From positions 1 through 64,000 of the forward strand of contig NZ_WUQJ01000004.1 of the NCBI RefSeq assembly GCF_011074955.1: a stretch of 64,000 nt of DNA, written 5' to 3'. Numbering within the stretch: position 1 is the first letter of the stretch; every line of letters starts with the position of its first letter. Both the position numbers and the translations under genes were made by a program. This stretch comes from Marinobacter caseinilyticus (GTDB taxonomy: Bacteria; Pseudomonadota; Gammaproteobacteria; Pseudomonadales; Oleiphilaceae). The notes beneath the pieces were generated by a model. The model did not search any database. It saw only the letters and a list, made by a program, of their open reading frames with translations, and was not told the DNA's origin. Below are positions 49,390 through 59,153 of this stretch, one piece after another.

Positions 49390-50660
49390 TGGCGACTCAA
49401 AATATCAAACACGCACTGTTTTGTGCATTCATCACCCTGCTTATTTCCTTCCCCATCCTGGGACTGAACCTGGAATCAGCCGGCACCACGCTCGAACTGA
49501 CCGGTGCCGATAGCGCGACCATCGTTGCCATTCTGGTGGCAGCTATTGTGGTTTTCCTGTTCCAGACGTTTCGGGACTCCATTCTGACGGCTGCGGGCAA
49601 GATGCCGAAGCTGAACCGATGGTCCGACCGCCAACCAATGCCGCAGGAAAAGCGCCTCAAACTGGAAAATCTGTTCATGACGCTGATCATGATCAGCGCC
49701 CTAATCTGGCCTTTTATTGTCTCCCGCGGCTCCGTTGATCTGTCCACGCTGGTACTGATTTACGTCATGCTCGCCCTCGGTCTCAATGTGGTCGTGGGCC
49801 TCGCCGGACTGTTGGACCTTGGTTACGTGGCTTTCTATGCCGTCGGCGCTTACACCTTTGCGTTATTGTCGCAGTACCTTGGTGTGTCCTTCTGGATTGC
49901 GTTGCCGGCTGGCGCTCTACTGGCTGCCTTGTTCGGCCTGGCGCTGGGGTTTCCGGTGTTACGGCTGCGGGGCGACTATCTGGCCATAGTTACCTTGGGC
50001 TTCGGCGAAATTATCCGCATTCTACTGAATAACTGGACATCCCTAACCGGCGGCCCGAATGGCATTGGCGGCATCCCCGATCCTACGCTCTTCGGTATGG
50101 AATTCGGTCGCAGAATCAAGGAAGAGGGCAATATTTCGTTTCACGATTTCTTCGGCATCCCCTACGACAGCACACACAAGATCATCTTTTTGTACCTGAT
50201 TGCTCTGGTGCTTGCGTTCATCTCCTTCCTGGCCATTCGCCGCCTGATGAGCATGCCGGTAGGCCGGTCTTGGGAGGCCCTTCGCGAAGATGAGATTGCT
50301 GCCCGCTCGCTGGGCCTGAGTCGTACCGGCGTTAAATTGTCAGCCTTTACCATTGGCGCTTTTTTCGCTGGTTTCGCCGGTACGGTGTTCGCATCCAAAC
50401 AAGGCTTCATCAGCCCGGAGTCCTTCGTATTCCTGGAATCCGCCATTGTGCTCGCGATTGTCGTGCTGGGCGGCATGGGGTCACAAGTGGGCGTTATTCT
50501 GGCGGCCATTGCAGTGACCATCCTACCCGAGCTGGCGCGTGAGTTTTCCGAGTATCGGATGCTGATCTTCGGTGCCGCTATGGTTCTGATGATGGTCTGG
50601 CGGCCCCAAGGCCTGATGCCGATGCGACGCGTTCATATTAACCTACAGAAGCAGGAGTGA
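49389..50660 (+). CDS. livM: Branched-chain amino acid ABC permease
   Basis: This 423-residue LivM/BraE permease has an N-terminal extension of about 110 residues with two or three hydrophobic stretches, as in E. coli and Pseudomonas LivM, then the conserved [28 protein letters not shown] and [21 protein letters not shown] blocks. [16 protein letters not shown] coupling residues ([19 protein letters not shown]) contact LivG. It is translationally coupled to livH and livG. Confidence 0.95.
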   Translation: MATQNIKHALFCAFITLLISFPILGLNLESAGTTLELTGADSATIVAILVAAIVVFLFQTFRDSILTAAGKMPKLNRWSDRQPMPQEKRLKLENLFMTLIMISALIWPFIVSRGSVDLSTLVLIYVMLALGLNVVVGLAGLLDLGYVAFYAVGAYTFALLSQYLGVSFWIALPAGALLAALFGLALGFPVLRLRGDYLAIVTLGFGEIIRILLNNWTSLTGGPNGIGGIPDPTLFGMEFGRRIKEEGNISFHDFFGIPYDSTHKIIFLYLIALVLAFISFLAIRRLMSMPVGRSWEALREDEIAARSLGLSRTGVKLSAFTIGAFFAGFAGTVFASKQGFISPESFVFLESAIVLAIVVLGGMGSQVGVILAAIAVTILPELAREFSEYRMLIFGAAMVLMMVWRPQGLMPMRRVHINLQKQE

Positions 50661-50665
50661 CGGAG

Positions 50666-51421
50666 ATGCTAGAAGTACGCAATCTGTCCATGCGCTTTGG
50701 CGGACTCCTCGCAGTTGACCAGGTGTCACTGAACGTCCAGGAGCATGAGATCGTTTCCATCATCGGCCCAAATGGGGCCGGAAAGACCACCGTCTTTAAC
50801 TGCATGAGTGGTTTTTACGCCCCGACCGGTGGTGAGATTCTTTTTCAAGGCAGGGAAATTCAGGGCACACCGGATTACAAGATCTCTCGTCTGGGTTTGG
50901 TCCGAACCTTTCAGCATGTGCGACTGTTCAACAAGATGACGGTGGTTGAGAACCTGCTGGTTGCTCAACACCGGCACCTGAACACCAACCTGCTGTCAGG
51001 CCTGATCAAGACGCCAAACTACCGCGAACGTGAGCAGAAGTCGCTTGATCGCGCGGCTTACTGGCTGGATCGCGTCGGCCTACTGGAGTTGGCCAATCGG
51101 GAGGCGGGCAACCTTGCCTATGGCCAGCAGCGACGCCTTGAAATTGCCCGTTGCATGGTGACTGAACCTCAACTTCTGATGCTGGATGAACCAGCCGCTG
51201 GCCTCAACCCGGCTGAAACCCGGGAACTGAACCAGCTCATTATCAGCCTGAAGGAAGACTATCGCGTCTCGGTTGTGTTGATTGAGCATGATATGAGCCT
51301 GGTGATGGAAATTTCAGACCGCATCAACGTCATAAATCAGGGCAAGCCGCTTGCGAGTGGCACGCCAGACGAGATTCGCCACAATGACGATGTCATCAAA
51401 GCCTATCTGGGTGAGGCCTAA
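50666..51421 (+). CDS. livG: Branched-chain amino acid ABC ATPase
   Basis: This 251-residue ATPase has Walker A GPNGAGKTT, signature LAYGQQRRLEIARCM, and Walker B LLMLDEPAAGLNPAE; the Ala-Ala-Gly pattern is the LivG mark. ATG 50666 is eight bases from AGGAG; a GTG at 50657 overlapping the livM stop is also possible. Confidence 0.95.
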   Translation: MLEVRNLSMRFGGLLAVDQVSLNVQEHEIVSIIGPNGAGKTTVFNCMSGFYAPTGGEILFQGREIQGTPDYKISRLGLVRTFQHVRLFNKMTVVENLLVAQHRHLNTNLLSGLIKTPNYREREQKSLDRAAYWLDRVGLLELANREAGNLAYGQQRRLEIARCMVTEPQLLMLDEPAAGLNPAETRELNQLIISLKEDYRVSVVLIEHDMSLVMEISDRINVINQGKPLASGTPDEIRHNDDVIKAYLGEA

Positions 51422-51430
51422 GGAAATCAC

Positions 51431-52132
51431 ATGCTAGTACTCGAAGATGTCCATACTCACTACGGCAAAATAGAAGCCCTGCACGGCGTTTCCGTTGAGG
51501 TTAAGCAAGGCGAGATTGTCTCGCTGATTGGCGCCAATGGCGCGGGCAAAACCACGTTGTTGATGACGGTGTGCGGCAACCCCCAGGCCACATCCGGCCG
51601 GGTGATCCTGAATGGCAAAGATATCAGCCGGGATAAAACCTCCGATATCATGCGCTCAGGCATTGCTATCGTGCCCGAAGGTCGCCGGGTATTCCCTGGC
51701 CTGACCGTTGAGGAGAACCTTCACATGGGTGGGTTCTTCAACAACAAAAGCGAGATTCGCAAAAGCCAGGACCACGTCTATGAGCTGTTTCCCCGTCTGA
51801 AAGAGCGTGAACTGCAACGCGCCGGCACCATGTCCGGCGGCGAGCAGCAAATGCTGGCGATCGGCCGGGCCCTGATGAGCAAACCCAAGATGATCATTCT
51901 GGACGAGCCGTCACTTGGCCTGGCGCCACTGATCATCAAGCAGATTTTTGAAATCATCGGACAGCTGCGAGACGAAGGTATTACTGTCTTTCTGGTCGAG
52001 CAAAATGCGCATCAGGCGTTAAAGCTCGCCGATCGGGGTTATGTGCTGGAGACGGGCAAGATCCGCCTCCAGGATACCGGCGCTAATCTGTTGGCCAATC
52101 CGGATGTGCAAAACGCCTATCTCGGTGGGTAA
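51431..52132 (+). CDS. livF: Branched-chain amino acid ABC ATPase
   Basis: This 233-residue second ATPase has Walker A GANGAGKTT, VPEGRRVFPGLTVEENL typical of LivF, signature MSGGEQQMLAIGRALM and Walker B MIILDEPSLGLAP. AAGGA precedes ATG. It ends the operon before a strong terminator. Confidence 0.95.
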   Translation: MLVLEDVHTHYGKIEALHGVSVEVKQGEIVSLIGANGAGKTTLLMTVCGNPQATSGRVILNGKDISRDKTSDIMRSGIAIVPEGRRVFPGLTVEENLHMGGFFNNKSEIRKSQDHVYELFPRLKERELQRAGTMSGGEQQMLAIGRALMSKPKMIILDEPSLGLAPLIIKQIFEIIGQLRDEGITVFLVEQNAHQALKLADRGYVLETGKIRLQDTGANLLANPDVQNAYLGG

Positions 52133-52147
52133 GTAAATCGAAATCAT

Positions 52148-52176
52148 AAAAAAGCCGGGCGAGCCCGGCTTTTTTA
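52148..52176. terminator. Bidirectional terminator after livF
   Basis: AGCCGGGC-GA-GCCCGGCT flanked by A and T tracts; it serves livF and the convergent small gene at 52195-52434. Confidence 0.93.
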
Positions 52177-52194
52177 TGCAGCCATCAGCGCTCA

Positions 52195-52434
52195 CTAAAC
52201 GCGCTTGCTGGTGCAGCTATCGTCTTCACCTGCTACGTCAATCACGTCGTAAACAACGTTGTCGTTCTCTTTGAGCATGTCGCGCGGTGTGACAATAATA
52301 TTCACTCCCGATGCCGAGACTGTGGCATCTGCAGAGGTAAATCGTGCGGTCGCAGCCGAATTCGGACCAGTCATACTTAAAGCACTGGTACTCCCGTTGG
52401 CAGACGCACATACCCGCTGCGCATTCTCTGTCAT
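52195..52434 (-). CDS. Possible small protein (79 aa), may be incomplete
   Basis: The frame reads MTENAQRVCASANGSTSALS and ends DDSCTSKRV, with two Cys and a beta-like middle, resembling the mature part of a small secreted protein. No signal peptide is in frame because a stop lies eight codons upstream, so the gene may be broken at its 5' end. The terminator just past its stop supports a real minus-strand gene. Family not recognised. Confidence 0.35.
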   Translation of the reverse strand: MTENAQRVCASANGSTSALSMTGPNSAATARFTSADATVSASGVNIIVTPRDMLKENDNVVYDVIDVAGEDDSCTSKRV

Positions 52435-52842
52435 CGCTTGTGGTAGACATCACAATGCTGGATACGACAAGTTCATTTGTATAGAACGGCCTCCATATGT
52501 TAGGTGAGGGCGTTGATGGCCGGGCGCACCAAATCCAATCAAATACCCTATGATGGGACTGAAGCTCTGAAGAAATTTTTAGTTCTTCATGAAGTATAAA
52601 GCCGCAGTAACCACCTTTTTTGCTCAACAATTCACTTGGCTGCCTTAAAAATCCACACCGACAAGGTCAAACGGTTGGCCTTTCTGGTTTCTAAGCTATA
52701 CTCAATCCGACGGTCACCCCCCTCTTGAAAAACATCGAGTCAGGGCCGTTAACGTGTTGTTTTAGATAATAGGTTTTAACAACGTCCTTGCGACGGAACA
52801 ACACGATTGCGACGACAGCTAAAATTAATCAAGGAGTGGACA
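52435..52842. other. Intergenic region before the DUF3015 gene
   Basis: 408 bases without a convincing gene. It holds the promoter at 52675-52702 and a 140-base leader with no obvious hairpin. Confidence 0.5.
52675..52702 (+). promoter_or_regulatory. Sigma-70 promoter candidate for the DUF3015 gene
   Basis: TTGGCC, 16 bases, TATACT. Confidence 0.55.
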
Positions 52843-53307
52843 ATGAAAAAACTGATCGCAGGTGCAATGCTTCTGGGTGCTTCTACCTTGGCTTTTGCTC
52901 AACCAGGCTGTGGTGTTGGCGCCATGATCTGGAAAGGCCAGTCCGGTATTGCACCCCACGTGCTAGCGGCGACCACCAACGGTACGTTTGGTAACCAGAC
53001 GTTCGGTATGACCACGGGAACCCTGGGCTGCCAGACCAATGAGTCAGTCCAGTCCATGGCCATGTACATGGATAGCAACATCGACAAAATTGCTCGCGAT
53101 ATGTCTCGCGGCAGTGGCGAAAACCTTGAAACCCTCGCGGTTTTGTTGCGCGTGGAAGAGGCCGATCGTGCCGCGTTCCGCAGCACCCTTCAGGACAATT
53201 TCGCAACCATTTTCCCATCGTCGGATACAACCTCGGACCAAGCCGTCAGTGCCATTGTTGCACTGCTGGAAAAGCACGATTCACTGAGCAAGTACGTAGC
53301 AGCCTGA
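52843..53307 (+). CDS. DUF3015 family exported protein
   Basis: This 154-residue protein has a signal peptide MKKLIAGAMLLGASTLAFA and a mature start QPGCGVGAMIWKGQSG, with GTLGCQTNESVQSMAMYMDSNIDKIARDMSRGSGENLETLA, the DUF3015 pattern. The Cys pair could form a periplasmic disulphide. AAGGAG precedes ATG 52843. Function unknown. In many gammaproteobacteria it is found beside a DUF4105 gene, as here, which suggests a shared envelope role. Confidence 0.85.
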   Translation: MKKLIAGAMLLGASTLAFAQPGCGVGAMIWKGQSGIAPHVLAATTNGTFGNQTFGMTTGTLGCQTNESVQSMAMYMDSNIDKIARDMSRGSGENLETLAVLLRVEEADRAAFRSTLQDNFATIFPSSDTTSDQAVSAIVALLEKHDSLSKYVAA

Positions 53308-53382
53308 TAGGCTAATACGGAAGGATCACCAAGCGCCAAGGATGGCGCGCGACGCCAACCCATTTCCAATACTCGGGCATCC

Positions 53383-55251
53383 ATGCGCTTATTGCTCTGT
53401 TATGGGCTGATTTTTTTTGGCCTGGCAACCAGTTCAGCCGCTCTCGCCGCGTCTACTGAGTCCGTCTCTACCCTGTACGATGACCCAGCCTGGTTGATGC
53501 TGGGCCACTACCAAAACAACCCGGTCCGCCCTGGCTATACCAGCCAAGCGGACGATCCAGGCTTTTTTGTTAGCCCGACCGGCAAACGCTCGCCAAAAGC
53601 GGAGATGGAGGCCACCCTGGCCGCCATCCAGGCGCCGGCAACTGGCGACCGGCATGCCCGCTGCCGGTTTCCAGCGCGGGACCACTGGCTCAGATCGAAA
53701 CTTGACCTACCGCCGAACTCGGTGAGCTGTGATGACTACCAGCAATGGCGACAAACGCTGAATACGGAAACCGTTACTTTGGTGTTCGCGGCCTCCTACC
53801 TCAATAGTCCGTCGTCCATGTTTGGCCATACCTTTCTTCGGCTTGATCCGCCTCCCGGCGAGAAAGGCACCGACTTACTGCTCGCCAACACCATTTCCTA
53901 TGCGGCCGACGCCGCCGCCCATGACAGCGAGCTTCTGTTTGCCTACCGAGGCATATTTGGTGGCTATCCCGGCATCACCACGATTCAGCCCTACTACGAA
54001 AAGATTCGTCTGTACTCGGATATTGAAAACCGCGATCTGTGGGAGTATCGGCTCAACCTGACCCCTTCCGAAGTCGATCTGCTGCTCGCCCATGCCTGGG
54101 AAATCAGGGAGCACAATTTTGACTATTACTTTTTTGACGAGAATTGCGCCTACCGGCTTCTGGCACTGATCGACGTGGCGCGGCCTGGCACCGACCTGCT
54201 GCATCAAGTCGGCACCCATGCCATTCCCTCCGACACCGTACGATGGGTCGTGGACAAAGACCTGGTTCAGGCCGTCCACTACCGACCTTCGGCGGCCACC
54301 GGTGTCAGCCATGCCCTCAACCAATTATCGGATGAAGACCAGACCCTGGCGGCCGCCATGGCCAATGGCTATGTCAAAGTCAGCGATCCAGAGGTGACGC
54401 AATTGCCGCCAGACCGGCGCGCACGGCTATTGGACGCAACCTACGACTATGTGCGCTATCAAAGTGAAGCGGAAGGCTGGCCTCGCGAACAGGCCGCGCC
54501 CCTGTCTCATGACTTGCTAACGGCTCGCAGCCGCATTGAGACCGACAAAGCCAGGTCACAGCCCGCCGCGCCCGAGGTAAGGGACGATCAGGGTCATAAT
54601 ACCTTCAGACTCAGTGTGGCCGGCGGCCGTCTTGATGACCGCAATTTCACCCAACTGACCGTGCGGCCCGCTTACCATGATGTTCTGGACCCGCCAGAGG
54701 GCTACCGGCTCGGCGCGCAACTCCAGTTTTTGCGACTCGATGCCCGCTACTATACAAACAATGACGAGCTCCAGGTGGAGCACATCACGGGAGTCGAGAT
54801 TCGTTCGCTGTCCCCCAGAAATGCCTTCTTTTCCCCGTTGTCCTGGCAGGTCGGGTTTGGTGGTCGCCGATCCGAACTAGCGTCCGGGCAGCGCGTGTTT
54901 ACACCCTACCTGGACGGTGGCGCCGGCGGCAGTTGGCGATTGGGAGAACAAACCCAGGCCTTAGCCATCGCCACCGCCGACGTCGAGATTGATGACGATT
55001 TCCGGCGCGGCTATGACTTCGCACCCGGCGCAGATATCGGTGTGCTTCATCAGGACCGCCATTTCAGCTTGCTCGGCGGCCTGCGAACCAAGGCCTGGAT
55101 CGTCAGCTCCCAGCATCGGCAGGACACGCTGTATTTAAACGGTGGTTGGCATTTTGGCCGCGCCTTCAGTGTGGCGGCGGAGGTCAAGCGGGAACATCAC
55201 TACGAAAGGTATCAGACAACATGGCAGCTCGGCCTCAACACCTATTTTTAA
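53383..55251 (+). CDS. DUF4105 (Lnb N-terminal periplasmic domain) protein with barrel-like C-terminus
   Basis: This 622-residue protein has a signal peptide (LLLCYGLIFFGLATSSAALA). Residues ~120-330 are DUF4105, with SPSSMFGHTFLRLD and DYYFFDENCAYRLLALID; the His and Cys in these blocks are the likely catalytic pair of a papain/NlpC-like fold (prediction, not proven). Residues ~400-622 are rich in amphipathic strands and end in Phe (WQLGLNTYF), as in outer membrane barrels. So it may be a cell-surface or periplasmic amidase-like protein anchored in the outer membrane. Its stop overlaps the following lipoprotein gene by 31 bases. Confidence 0.82.
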   Translation: MRLLLCYGLIFFGLATSSAALAASTESVSTLYDDPAWLMLGHYQNNPVRPGYTSQADDPGFFVSPTGKRSPKAEMEATLAAIQAPATGDRHARCRFPARDHWLRSKLDLPPNSVSCDDYQQWRQTLNTETVTLVFAASYLNSPSSMFGHTFLRLDPPPGEKGTDLLLANTISYAADAAAHDSELLFAYRGIFGGYPGITTIQPYYEKIRLYSDIENRDLWEYRLNLTPSEVDLLLAHAWEIREHNFDYYFFDENCAYRLLALIDVARPGTDLLHQVGTHAIPSDTVRWVVDKDLVQAVHYRPSAATGVSHALNQLSDEDQTLAAAMANGYVKVSDPEVTQLPPDRRARLLDATYDYVRYQSEAEGWPREQAAPLSHDLLTARSRIETDKARSQPAAPEVRDDQGHNTFRLSVAGGRLDDRNFTQLTVRPAYHDVLDPPEGYRLGAQLQFLRLDARYYTNNDELQVEHITGVEIRSLSPRNAFFSPLSWQVGFGGRRSELASGQRVFTPYLDGGAGGSWRLGEQTQALAIATADVEIDDDFRRGYDFAPGADIGVLHQDRHFSLLGGLRTKAWIVSSQHRQDTLYLNGGWHFGRAFSVAAEVKREHHYERYQTTWQLGLNTYF

Positions 55252-56102
55252 ACGCCCTGCTACTGACGGGCTTGTTTCTCCAGGCCGGCTGCAGCGGGAT
55301 GTTCTTTTACCCTGATCATGCGGTCTATATAACGCCAGACCGACTGAATCTGGCCTACGAGGATGTGCACCTGAAGACCGACGACGGTGAAACGTTGCAT
55401 GGCTGGTGGCTACCGGCCGTGGTGCCCCCAGAAGAAACCGCCAGGGGTCAGGTCTATTTCCTGCACGGCAATGCCCAAAACATCAGCAGCCACCTGTTAA
55501 ACGTCGCCTGGCTGCCAGCGAGAGGGTATAACGTCTTCCTGATCGATTATCGGGGCTACGGACAGTCAACGGGGGAACCTGACCTGGAGGGCGCGCTGCA
55601 TGATGCCGAAACTGGCCTGCGCTGGCTGACTCAGCGTCAGAATGGACCGCAACAACCCCTGTACTTGCTCGGCCAAAGCCTCGGTGGCGCGCTGTCCATT
55701 GCCCTCGCGGGGGCTTGGACGCAACGGGGGGAAATACCCCCCCTGTCGGCCGTGATGGTGGACGGCACCTTTTCAGGATTTCGTGCCATTGCACGCGAAA
55801 AGCTCGGCAGTTTTTGGCTTACCTGGCCGTTTCAGGTGCCTTTCAGCTGGACCATACCCAATGACTACGAAGGCGTGGAACATATCGCCGACATCGGGCC
55901 GGTGCCTGTCATGGTCATCCACAGCACGCGGGACACCATCATTCCATTCGATCATGGCCAAACCCTCTACAACGCAGCCCGAGAACCCAAGGCGTTTCTG
56001 CAGACCGATACGCCTCATGCCGCGACGTTTTTGATACCGGCCTACCAGACCGCGATCATTGAATTTATGGAGCAAGCCTCGGACGGCTTACCGGCCCGTT
56101 GA
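55221..56102 (+). CDS. Alpha/beta hydrolase lipoprotein
   Basis: ATG 55221 gives a 293-residue protein with a lipobox LFLQAGC (Cys at residue 24). The hydrolase fold has the oxyanion HGNA, nucleophile GQSLGG, Asp in STRDTIIP and His in DTPHAATF. It resembles the BEM46/YfhR group of serine hydrolases. It overlaps the DUF4105 gene, so both are cotranscribed and likely act together in the envelope. The substrate is unknown. Confidence 0.88.
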   Translation: MAARPQHLFLNALLLTGLFLQAGCSGMFFYPDHAVYITPDRLNLAYEDVHLKTDDGETLHGWWLPAVVPPEETARGQVYFLHGNAQNISSHLLNVAWLPARGYNVFLIDYRGYGQSTGEPDLEGALHDAETGLRWLTQRQNGPQQPLYLLGQSLGGALSIALAGAWTQRGEIPPLSAVMVDGTFSGFRAIAREKLGSFWLTWPFQVPFSWTIPNDYEGVEHIADIGPVPVMVIHSTRDTIIPFDHGQTLYNAAREPKAFLQTDTPHAATFLIPAYQTAIIEFMEQASDGLPAR

Positions 56103-56195
56103 CTCCCTGAATACTGTAGTGGGTCGTCCCAACCCGGCTTGTGGCAATTGCCATACCCTTGCAGCCTGACTCCACCGCTACGTTCGAACGTCATA

Positions 56196-56231
56196 AAAAA
56201 ACCGCCGTCCGTTTCCGGAGGGCGGTTTTTT
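56196..56231. terminator. Bidirectional terminator between hydrolase and pnp
   Basis: ACCGCCGTCCG pairs with CGGAGGGCGGT (one mismatch), flanked by A and T runs. Confidence 0.93.
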
Positions 56232-56242
56232 CACGCGGCTAA

Positions 56243-58360
56243 TTAGATAGCGGCGAGGTCGGTTGGCTGTTCGCCTTCCTTCACTTCTTTCATGGACAGC
56301 TTCACGCGGCCACGGGCATCAACATCCAACACCTTGACCAGAACTTCCTGGCCTTCGCTGAGCTCGTCGGTAACGTTCTCGATACGACGATCCGAAATCT
56401 GCGAGATGTGGACCAGACCGTCTTTACCCGGCAGGATGTTAACAAAGGCACCGAAATCGACAATGCGCTCTACCTTACCCTTGTAGATCGCGCCCACTTC
56501 GATTTCTGCGGTGATTTCCATCACGCGCTTCATCGCAGCTTGTGCCGCAACCTGGGTGTCCGCATAAATCTTAACGTAGCCGTCGTCATCCAGATCGATA
56601 GACGCTCCGGTCTCATCACAAATACCGCGGATCGTCGCGCCACCTTTACCGATCACGTCACGGATCTTGTCCGGATTGATCTTGATGGTGGTGATGCTCG
56701 GCGCACGGTCTGACAACTCGGCACGTGGCGCAGAAATCACCTTCGCCATTTCACCCAGGATGTGCAAGCGCGCACCGTGGGCCTGCTCAAGCGCCAGCTC
56801 CATGATTTCATCAGTGATGCCGTTGATCTTGATGTCCATCTGCAGGGCCGTGATGCCCTCAGCGGTACCGGCCACTTTAAAGTCCATATCACCCAAGTGG
56901 TCTTCATCACCCAGGATATCGGTCAGGATCGCAAACTTGTCGCCTTCCTTGACCAGACCCATGGCAATACCTGCTACCGGTGCCTTGATCGGAACACCAG
57001 CGTCCATCAGCGCCAGGCTTGAGCCACAAACCGATGCCATTGAGCTGGAACCGTTGGATTCAGTAATCTCAGACACCGCACGAATGGTGTACGGAAATTC
57101 TTCGATGGTCGGCATAACCGCAGCAACACCACGCTTCGCCAGACGACCATGACCCACTTCACGACGGCCAGGCGTGCCAACACGGCCCGCTTCACCAACC
57201 GAGTACGGGGGGAAGTTGTAGTGGAACAGGAACGGGTCTTTGCGCTCACCTTCAAGTGCATCGATGATCTGCATATCACGCGCGGTCCCCAGCGTCGTGG
57301 TAACGATCGCCTGGGTTTCACCCCGGGTAAACAGTGCCGAGCCGTGAGTGCTTGGCAACACGCCCACTTCGATTTGAATCGGACGAACGGTCTTGGTGTC
57401 ACGACCATCAATCCGGGGCTTACCTTCGATCACCTGATTGCGCACGATGGATTTTTCCACCTTGGCAAAGTTTTTCTTAACGTCTTCAGCAGACGGCTGG
57501 CCTTCTTCGTCACCGGCCAGCTTCTCGACGGCGGCCGCTTTGACCGTGCTGAGACGGGCGTAACGATCCATCTTGTCATGAATGGCATAAGCCTCTTCGA
57601 TCGCCGGAGCGAAATTGGCCTTGATAGCATCCAGCAACTCGGTCTGCTCGGCGGCAGGCTGCCAGTCCCAGCGAGGTTTACCGACTTCGTCGGCAAGTTC
57701 CTGAATCGCGGTCACAGCGGTTTGCATTTCCTGATGGGCAAACAGTACGCCACCCAGCATCTGGTCTTCAGACAGGCCCTTGGCTTCGGACTCAACCATC
57801 AATACCGCGTCTTTAGTGCCCGCAACAACCATGTCCAGCAGCGAAGATTGCAGCTCTTCGAAGGTCGGATTCAGGAAGTATCCGCGCTCATTGGTGTAGC
57901 CCACGCGGGACGCACCAACCGGGCCGTCAAAAGGAATGCCTGAAATAGACAGCGCAGCAGAGGCCGCCAACATGCCTGCAATATCAGGATCCTGATTCTT
58001 GCTGGAGGACATGACCGTGCAGATAACCTGCGTTTCATTCATGTAGCCATTCGGGAACAGCGGACGAATCGGACGGTCGATTAGACGCGATGTCAGAGTT
58101 TCTTTCTCGGAAGGACGACCCTCACGCTTGAAAAAACCACCCGGAATTTTACCAACAGCGTAGGTTTTCTCGAAGTAGTTAACCGTCAGCGGGAAAAATG
58201 GCTGACCTGGTTTTGCTTCTTTGGCACCCACAACCGTGCCGAGAACCGAAATGTCATCGATGGTAACCAGCACTGAACCGGTTGCTTGTCGAGCGATACG
58301 GCCTGTTTCGATAGTGACGGTCTTGCCGCCCAATTCAAAAGTCTTTTTTACCGGATTCAC
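56243..58360 (-). CDS. pnp: Polyribonucleotide nucleotidyltransferase
   Basis: PNPase degrades RNA 3' to 5' by phosphorolysis and joins RNase E in the degradosome. The 705-residue protein starts with GTG after AAGGAG and shows two RNase PH domains, [40 protein letters not shown] in the first and [21 protein letters not shown] in the second, then the KH domain ([12 protein letters not shown]) and the S1 domain ([27 protein letters not shown]). A long hairpin lies in its leader. It is the distal gene of the rpsO-pnp pair. Confidence 0.97.
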   Translation of the reverse strand: MNPVKKTFELGGKTVTIETGRIARQATGSVLVTIDDISVLGTVVGAKEAKPGQPFFPLTVNYFEKTYAVGKIPGGFFKREGRPSEKETLTSRLIDRPIRPLFPNGYMNETQVICTVMSSSKNQDPDIAGMLAASAALSISGIPFDGPVGASRVGYTNERGYFLNPTFEELQSSLLDMVVAGTKDAVLMVESEAKGLSEDQMLGGVLFAHQEMQTAVTAIQELADEVGKPRWDWQPAAEQTELLDAIKANFAPAIEEAYAIHDKMDRYARLSTVKAAAVEKLAGDEEGQPSAEDVKKNFAKVEKSIVRNQVIEGKPRIDGRDTKTVRPIQIEVGVLPSTHGSALFTRGETQAIVTTTLGTARDMQIIDALEGERKDPFLFHYNFPPYSVGEAGRVGTPGRREVGHGRLAKRGVAAVMPTIEEFPYTIRAVSEITESNGSSSMASVCGSSLALMDAGVPIKAPVAGIAMGLVKEGDKFAILTDILGDEDHLGDMDFKVAGTAEGITALQMDIKINGITDEIMELALEQAHGARLHILGEMAKVISAPRAELSDRAPSITTIKINPDKIRDVIGKGGATIRGICDETGASIDLDDDGYVKIYADTQVAAQAAMKRVMEITAEIEVGAIYKGKVERIVDFGAFVNILPGKDGLVHISQISDRRIENVTDELSEGQEVLVKVLDVDARGRVKLSMKEVKEGEQPTDLAAI

Positions 58361-58480
58361 GGTAACTCCTTAATATTCATATTGTCAGTTCAGTCAGATA
58401 GCCCGCCCATGCGAACCATCTCCGTCACCATGCGCCACCCTACAAAGTCATCAGCGTAGGCAAGCCAGTCTGAAAGCTAA

Positions 58481-58535
58481 CAGGCTGTTGCAAAGACCCG
58501 GCGCCACTGTGCCAGCCGGATTTTTCAACAACCTG
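58481..58535 (-). promoter_or_regulatory. pnp: Long stem-loop in the pnp leader, candidate RNase III site
   Basis: On the minus-strand RNA CAGGTTGTTGAAAA pairs with TTTGCAACAGCCTG at 13 of 14 positions (one G-U), with a second inner stem CCGGC/GCCGG. This is like the RNase III-cut leader stem through which PNPase represses itself in E. coli. Confidence 0.6.
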
Positions 58536-58711
58536 CTATTGTTTTGGCTTTCCGTTACGACGGGCATCCTGCGGATTTCAACGAGTAAAACCGGAACACG
58601 GCGTTGCTGGAGGTGCGTTATTTTGTCATCAAGACACTGTCACTGCACAATCAGCACGTTAAGCAGCCCTCCTGTTGAATCCGGAAAGGCCGAATGGCGA
58701 GAAGCACACAC

Positions 58712-58728
58712 AGCGGGGACAAGCCCCG
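58712..58728 (-). promoter_or_regulatory. Second GC-rich hairpin after rpsO
   Basis: GCGGGG-ACAAG-CCCCGC, a perfect 6-base stem just beyond the main rpsO hairpin. Confidence 0.45.
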
Positions 58729-58738
58729 CAGTGCGCTA

Positions 58739-58764
58739 AGCGGTGCCGCAGACGCGGCACCGCT
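58739..58764 (-). terminator. rpsO terminator/attenuator hairpin
   Basis: AGCGGTGCCGC-AGAC-GCGGCACCGCT, a perfect 11-base stem 25 bases after the rpsO stop. It lacks a T tract, so partial termination or mRNA protection is likely. Confidence 0.7.
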
Positions 58765-58789
58765 CGACAGGTCGTCAGATCCAAAGGGA

Positions 58790-59059
58790 TCAGCGACGCA
58801 GACCCAGACGCTTGATCAGCTCAAGATAGCGATCAGCGTTTTTCTTCTTCAGATAGTCAAGCAGCTTACGACGCTGGTTAACCATTCTGATCAGGCCACG
58901 GCGGGAATGGTGATCCTGCTTGTTAGCCTTGAAGTGACCCTGCAGCTTATCGATGTTGGCGCTCAGCAGTGCGACCTGAACTTCAGGGGAGCCGGTATCA
59001 CCATCACCTTGCTTATAGTCTTCAACAATCTGTGACTTCTCTGTGGCAGAAAGTGCCAT
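58790..59059 (-). CDS. rpsO: 30S ribosomal protein S15
   Basis: This 89-residue protein binds 16S rRNA in the 30S platform. It has the S15 signature [26 protein letters not shown] and length identical to the family norm. AGAGGTG precedes ATG. It lies between truB and pnp, the standard order. Confidence 0.98.
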   Translation of the reverse strand: MALSATEKSQIVEDYKQGDGDTGSPEVQVALLSANIDKLQGHFKANKQDHHSRRGLIRMVNQRRKLLDYLKKKNADRYLELIKRLGLRR

Positions 59060-59153
59060 AATTCACCTCTAGTGTTTGCGATGCGTGTGTGTCATCCGGC
59101 CGAACCGCGCATCTCTGCAGCCCGGCTAGACAGTGACGATCTCCCAGGAGACG

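Larger units (their letters stand above)
58361..58789. other. rpsO-pnp intergenic region
   Basis: 429 bases with no gene. It contains two hairpins next to rpsO and one long hairpin (58481-58535) that starts about 120 bases before pnp. In E. coli the same interval carries a terminator and an RNase III site controlling pnp. Confidence 0.6.

Noticed and set aside
57149..57943. 264-codon plus-strand frame in pnp
   Set aside because: Antisense to PNPase core; no start signal or recognisable domain.
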